This document shows, piece by piece, positions 5,391-8,591 of a stretch of DNA of 8,591 bases (within the stretch, counting starts at the first letter, position 1; every line of letters begins with the position of its first letter). The notes under the pieces are model-generated. The model was not told where the DNA came from. It ran no database searches and was given only the letters and a program-made list of their open reading frames with translations. The DNA comes from Streptosporangium amethystogenes (GTDB taxonomy: Bacteria > Actinomycetota > Actinomycetes > Streptosporangiales > Streptosporangiaceae). Position numbers and translations under genes: made by a program. Location of the stretch: positions 1 to 8,591 of the forward strand of contig NZ_JOEQ01000076.1 in NCBI RefSeq assembly GCF_000721075.1, in the 5' to 3' direction.

Positions 5391-6880
5391 TCGAACGCGA
5401 TCCGAGGCGCTGGTGGATCCTCGGAGTGCTCTGCCTGAGTCTGCTGGTCCTGGTGGTGGACAACACGGTCCTGAACCTGGCCATCCCGGCGTTGATGGTC
5501 GACCTGGGAGCCAGCCCCGCGGACATCCAGTGGATCATCGACGCCTACGTCCTGGTCTTCGCCGGGTTGCTGCTCACCTCGGGCAGCCTGTCGGACCGCT
5601 ACGGCCGTAAGCGTTTCCTGATCATCGGCCTGCTGCTGTTCGGCGGTGCCTCGCTGGTCGCCGTGCTGGTCACCGAGCCCTGGCACCTGATCGGTGCCCG
5701 CGCGCTGATGGGTGTCGGCGGCTCCATCCTGATGCCGAGCACCCTGTCGATCCTGATCACCGTCTTCGACGAGGAGGAGCGCCGCAAGGCGATCGCCGCG
5801 TGGAGCGCGGTGGCCATGGTCGGTGTGATCGCCGGTCCCACGCTGGGTGGTTTCCTGCTGGAACACTACTGGTGGGGATCGATCTTCCTGCTCAACGTGC
5901 CCGTCGCGATCGTCGCCGTCGTCGCGGCGGTACTGCTGATGCCCGAGTCGCGCGGTCCAGCGAGAAGGCTCGACCCACTCGGCGTGGTGCTGTCCACGGC
6001 CGGTATGAGCGCCCTGGTCTACGTGGTCGTCTCCGCCCCGACGGCGGGCTGGACCTCGGCGAAGTCGCTGGCCGCCGCCGGCGTGGCGGTGGTCGCGCTG
6101 GGAGCGTTCGTGATCTGGGAACTCAGGTCGGACCATCCGATGCTCCCGCTGGAGCTGTTCCGCGACCGGAACTTCAGCGGCGCCTCGTTCTCGATCGTGC
6201 TGATGTCGTTCGGCACGGGCGCGCTGCTGCTGATGCTCACCCAGTACCTGCAGTTCGTGCTGGGCTACGGTCCCATGCGGGCCGGTCTCGCGCTGCTGCC
6301 GTACGCCGTGGCCGCCGCGTTGTTCAACGCGGTCGGCGCCGGGCTGGGGCAGCGGGTCAGCAACCGGGCGCTGGTCGCCGTCGGTCTCACCGTGATGGCG
6401 GGCGGCTTCGGCGTGCTCGCCTTCATGACCGCCGACACCGGGTACGGCATGTTGATCACCGGTCTGATGCTCATGGGGATCGGCGGCGGCCTGGCGGGTC
6501 CCGCGGCCTACGCGACGCTGATGGGCGCGGTGCCGCCCGCGCACGCCGGTGTCGGGTCGGCGCTCAACGACACGGTCCAGCAGGTCGGCATGGCGCTGAG
6601 CATCGCCGTGCTGGGCAGCGTGCTGGCCGGGGTTTACACCTCGTCGATGCCGGCGGACGCCCCGGCCGTCGCCAGGGAGTCGATCGGAGAGGCACTGCGG
6701 CTGGGAGATCCCGGAGTGATCGGGACCGCGCGCGAGGCGTTCGTCTCCGCCATGTCGTTCGGCTCCTGGGTGGGGGTCGCCTTCACCCTGGCCGCCGCCA
6801 CGCTGGCGTTCCTGGTGCTGCGGCCCGCACCCGTGGTCACGGCCACCTCGGCCGCCGACCTGGTGAAGACCGAGGGCTGA
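5369..6880 (+). CDS. MFS efflux transporter, DHA2 (EmrB/QacA) 14-helix family
   Basis: A proton-driven inner-membrane exporter of about 503 residues, close to the length of QacA and EmrB, with hydrophobic segments consistent with 14 helices. Motif D1 is VVDNTVLNLAIP (29-40, acidic Asp31 in helix 1), motif A is GSLSDRYGRKR (72-82), and motif C, the antiporter signature, is GVIAGPTLGG (152-161). Substrates of the family are drugs, dyes and other lipophilic cations; none can be named here. The start is chosen as GTG 5369: it leaves a short cytoplasmic tail (ESNTVRVERDPRRWW) before helix 1 and sits 7 nt from a -10 box. GTG 5363 and TTG 5351 are alternatives. The open frame continues far upstream (to 4538), but only as the antisense of tetR. 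The gene is divergent from tetR, presumably repressed by it, and closed by a hairpin at 6913-6950. Confidence 0.93.
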   Translation: MESNTVRVERDPRRWWILGVLCLSLLVLVVDNTVLNLAIPALMVDLGASPADIQWIIDAYVLVFAGLLLTSGSLSDRYGRKRFLIIGLLLFGGASLVAVLVTEPWHLIGARALMGVGGSILMPSTLSILITVFDEEERRKAIAAWSAVAMVGVIAGPTLGGFLLEHYWWGSIFLLNVPVAIVAVVAAVLLMPESRGPARRLDPLGVVLSTAGMSALVYVVVSAPTAGWTSAKSLAAAGVAVVALGAFVIWELRSDHPMLPLELFRDRNFSGASFSIVLMSFGTGALLLMLTQYLQFVLGYGPMRAGLALLPYAVAAALFNAVGAGLGQRVSNRALVAVGLTVMAGGFGVLAFMTADTGYGMLITGLMLMGIGGGLAGPAAYATLMGAVPPAHAGVGSALNDTVQQVGMALSIAVLGSVLAGVYTSSMPADAPAVARESIGEALRLGDPGVIGTAREAFVSAMSFGSWVGVAFTLAAATLAFLVLRPAPVVTATSAADLVKTEG

Positions 6881-6912
6881 GGGGTTCTCCGGCCGGCGCC
6901 CCGGCGTGCCCG

Positions 6913-6950
6913 GTCACCGGCTGATCCGCCCGGGTGGATCAGCCGGTGGC
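6913..6950 (+). terminator. intrinsic terminator of the MFS gene
   Basis: GTCACCGGCTGATCC (6913-6927) pairs with GGATCAGCCGGTGGC (6936-6950): 15 bp with one G-U pair and an 8-nt loop. It starts 32 nt after the MFS stop codon and ends 97 nt before the aminotransferase start, separating the efflux unit from the catabolic operon. A, T and G rather than a T-run follow. Confidence 0.85.
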
Positions 6951-6965
6951 ATGGGACTTATCGAC

Positions 6966-7041
6966 CTGACAGTGTGATGGGTTTGATGGCTATGTGCCGA
7001 CATGTTGCCGGTATGAGGCGGTGGCCCCGAGCGGTGATACT
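6966..7041 (+). promoter_or_regulatory. promoter region of the aminotransferase operon
   Basis: Two candidates exist. CTGACA (6966-6971) with TATGTG (6991-6996) resembles -35/-10 boxes but with a long 19-bp spacer. GATACT (7036-7041) ends 6 nt before ATG 7048, which would make the message leaderless, but it lacks a -35. TGATGG is repeated at 6975-6980 and 6984-6989. The gap contains no Shine-Dalgarno at normal distance from ATG 7048. Confidence 0.35.
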
Positions 7042-7047
7042 CGATGT

Positions 7048-8346
7048 ATGTCGGATCTCCTTGCGCGCCATCGCGCGGTAATGCCCAACTGGCTGGCCCT
7101 CTACTACGACGAGCCCATCGAGATCGTCTCAGGTAAGGGCAACCGGGTAGTCGACGCGTCGGGCAAGAGCTACCTCGACTTCTTCGCGGGCATTCTGACC
7201 AACATGATCGGGTACGACGTGCCCGAGGTGCGGGAGGCCGTCGAGCGGCAGCTCGCCACCGGGGTCGTGCACACCTCCACGGTCTACCTGCTGCGCGGTC
7301 AGATCGAGCTGGCAGAGAAGATCGCCAGGCTCTCCGGCATCCAGGACGCGAAGGTCTTCTTCACCAACTCCGGCACCGAGGCCAACGAGGCCGCGCTGTT
7401 GCTGGCGACCTACGCGCGCAAGTCCGACCAGGTGCTCGCCATGCGGCAGAGCTACCACGGCCGCTCCTTCGGCACGATCGGCGTCACGGGCAACCGCTCC
7501 TGGAAGAACAACTCACTCTCGCCGCTGAACGTGCACTTCCTGCACGGAGCCGACCGGCACCTCGCCCAGTTCCGCGGCCTGTCCGACGCCGGCTACATCG
7601 AGGCCTGCGTCGACGACCTGCGCCACGTGCTCTCCACGGCCGTCTCCAACGATGTGGCGGCGCTGATCGCCGAACCGATCCAGGGTGTGGGCGGCTTCAC
7701 CATGGCCCCCGACGGGCTGTTCGCCGCCTACAAGGAGGTCCTCGACTCCGAGGGGATCCTGTTCATCTCCGACGAGGTGCAGACCGGCTGGGGCCGTACC
7801 GGCTCGGCCTTCTTCGGGATCCAGAACCACGGTGTCACGCCCGACATGATGACCTTCGCCAAGGGGCTGGGCAACGGGTTCGCGGTGGGTGGCGTCGTCG
7901 CCCGGGGTGATCTGATGGACAATCTCCACGCCGTCGGACTGGCCACCTTCGGCGGTAACCCGATCTCCATGGCCGCGGCCAACGCCACCCTGGACTACGT
8001 CCTCGACCACGACCTGCAGGCCCGTTCCGCCAGGACCGGCGCTCTGATCATCGACGGGCTCCGCGAGGCCGCGCCACGCCTGCCGATCGTCGGCGACGTC
8101 CGCGGCAGGGGTCTGATGTTCGCCGTCGAACTGGTCGACCCGGCGACGGGTGAGCCCTCCCCGGCGCTCGCCAACCGGTTCATGGAGGAGAGCAGGAAGG
8201 CCGGCCTGCTGGCGGGCAAGGGCGGGCTGCGGGGCAACGTGCTCCGGATGGCCCCGCCGCTCACCCTGACCATGGAGGAGGCCGCCGAGGGCCTCGGAAT
8301 CATCATCGCCGTGCTCGAAACCGTCAACGCCGAGGTCGCCTCATGA
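7048..8346 (+). CDS. class III PLP-dependent aminotransferase (probable beta-alanine/3-aminoisobutyrate type)
   Basis: A 432-residue fold-type I aminotransferase of the AGXT2/omega-transaminase group. Visible motifs are SGTEANE (108-114, cofactor phosphate binding), SYHGRSFG (135-142, Tyr-His stacking on PLP), SDEVQTGWGRTG (241-252, Asp242 for the pyridine nitrogen), FAKGLGNG with Lys272 forming the Schiff base, and ATFGGNP near 296-302. It moves an amino group from a terminal amine to a keto acid such as pyruvate, leaving a semialdehyde. The start at ATG 7048 gives the usual MSDLLARHRAVMPNW opening; an in-frame ATG at 6994 would add an atypical Cys-rich 18-residue stretch. The stop overlaps the following dehydrogenase start (ATGA), so the two are coupled. 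With a CoA-acylating semialdehyde dehydrogenase next, beta-alanine or 3-aminoisobutyrate from pyrimidine breakdown is the likeliest substrate; GABA or a diamine is possible. Confidence 0.92.
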   Translation: MSDLLARHRAVMPNWLALYYDEPIEIVSGKGNRVVDASGKSYLDFFAGILTNMIGYDVPEVREAVERQLATGVVHTSTVYLLRGQIELAEKIARLSGIQDAKVFFTNSGTEANEAALLLATYARKSDQVLAMRQSYHGRSFGTIGVTGNRSWKNNSLSPLNVHFLHGADRHLAQFRGLSDAGYIEACVDDLRHVLSTAVSNDVAALIAEPIQGVGGFTMAPDGLFAAYKEVLDSEGILFISDEVQTGWGRTGSAFFGIQNHGVTPDMMTFAKGLGNGFAVGGVVARGDLMDNLHAVGLATFGGNPISMAAANATLDYVLDHDLQARSARTGALIIDGLREAAPRLPIVGDVRGRGLMFAVELVDPATGEPSPALANRFMEESRKAGLLAGKGGLRGNVLRMAPPLTLTMEEAAEGLGIIIAVLETVNAEVAS

Positions 8347-8591
8347 AGAACGTCACCCACTGGATCGGCGGGGGTCCCGTCGAGGGTTCCGGTCGTACCT
8401 CCGAGATCTTCAACCCGGCGACCGGAGAGGTGACGGGACGGGTCCAGCTCGCCTCGGTGGACGAGGTCGACGCGGCCGTGGCCGCCGCCGTCGCGGCCTG
8501 GCCCGCCTGGCGGGACACCTCGCTGACCCGGCGGGCGGGGGTGCTGTTCCGCTTCCGTGAGCTGATGTACGCCCACCGCGACGAGCTCGCG
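8343..8591 (+). CDS. mmsA: CoA-acylating methylmalonate-semialdehyde dehydrogenase, N-terminal 83 residues
   Basis: The window ends inside this gene; 83 of roughly 490-500 residues are present. The opening fits the MmsA/IolA branch of the aldehyde dehydrogenase superfamily: HWIGGGPVEGSGRTSEIFNP, ATGEVTGRVQLASVDEVDAA, then AAWPAWRDTSLTRRAGVLFR and FRELMYAHRDELA. The SLTRRAGVLFRFREL segment is characteristic. Complete enzymes of this branch oxidise malonate or methylmalonate semialdehyde to acetyl-CoA or propionyl-CoA with NAD+ and CoA and release of CO2. The catalytic cysteine and NAD-binding parts lie outside the window, so activity cannot be judged. ATG 8343 overlaps the aminotransferase stop by 4 bp, which implies one transcript and coupled translation. 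The product of the aminotransferase would be the substrate here. Confidence 0.85.
   Translation, partial: MKNVTHWIGGGPVEGSGRTSEIFNPATGEVTGRVQLASVDEVDAAVAAAVAAWPAWRDTSLTRRAGVLFRFRELMYAHRDELA

Noticed and set aside
5354..6544. 396-codon minus-strand frame opposite the MFS gene
   Set aside because: Composition dominated by His, Gln, Arg and Asp, with no domain; the opposite strand encodes an intact transporter with motifs A, C and D1.
4538..6880. A single 780-codon plus-strand frame that would fuse about 275 extra residues to the MFS transporter
   Set aside because: The first part is the antisense of tetR, whose protein shows a clear helix-turn-helix. The extra residues form no recognisable domain, and MFS homology begins only after 5369.
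6994..7047. Upstream ATG adding 18 residues to the aminotransferase
   Set aside because: The extension (MPTCCRYEAVAPSGDTRC) is unlike the family N-terminus and lacks a ribosome site. The next ATG gives the typical opening.
1..8591. CRISPR array, transposase, integrase or toxin-antitoxin pair
   Set aside because: No regularly spaced repeats, no recombinase or transposase motifs and no paired small toxin/antitoxin frames were seen. The only tandem repeat has 15-bp units without spacers.

Overview
The window is GC-rich and codon-biased like a high-GC actinomycete. The partial 5S rRNA and the signal-less starts (GTG or ATG with a TANNNT-type -10 box just upstream and little or no Shine-Dalgarno) fit a Streptosporangiales-type genome (Nonomuraea/Streptosporangium relatives). 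That placement is inference; only the actinobacterial assignment is firm.

Layout, left to right. Positions 1-89 are the 3' two-thirds of a 5S rRNA, the end of an rRNA operon, followed by a strong terminator hairpin (101-128) and a second weaker hairpin (141-169). A minus-strand gene (345-1808) encodes a secreted phosphodiester-glycosidase (NAGPA) domain protein with a SPOR-like N-terminal part and its own terminator (294-325). The 1809-2097 gap holds short repeats and a good plus-strand promoter (TTGCGA-N17-TACGGT). That promoter serves a 49-residue single-helix membrane protein (2098-2247) whose stop codon lies inside a 15-bp tandem repeat. A 17-bp-stem hairpin (2339-2376) separates this small gene from a convergent minus-strand pair: a PucR-family regulator (2794-4419) followed 9 bp later by a small cupin (2389-2784).

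Next come a divergent TetR repressor (4535-5314, minus) and a 14-helix DHA2 drug-efflux-type MFS transporter (5369-6880, plus). The 54 bp between their starts, plus the first MFS codons, hold three similar operator-like elements spaced 20-21 bp apart. This looks like a self-contained repressor/efflux pair, closed by a terminator (6913-6950). The right end is the start of a catabolic operon: a class III aminotransferase (7048-8346) overlapping by 4 bp a CoA-acylating methylmalonate-semialdehyde-type dehydrogenase (8343 onward, cut by the window edge).

How they may work together: amino-group removal followed by CoA-linked oxidation of the semialdehyde is the last part of beta-alanine / 3-aminoisobutyrate breakdown (reductive pyrimidine catabolism). 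PucR-family proteins commonly control nitrogen-compound catabolism, so PucR is a plausible regulator of this operon, although the TetR/MFS pair now lies between them. I see no defence system, CRISPR array, transposase, or clearly new multi-gene system. The most noteworthy items are the phased TetR operator array, the small membrane protein with its stop-containing tandem repeat, and the cupin lacking the usual histidine ligands.
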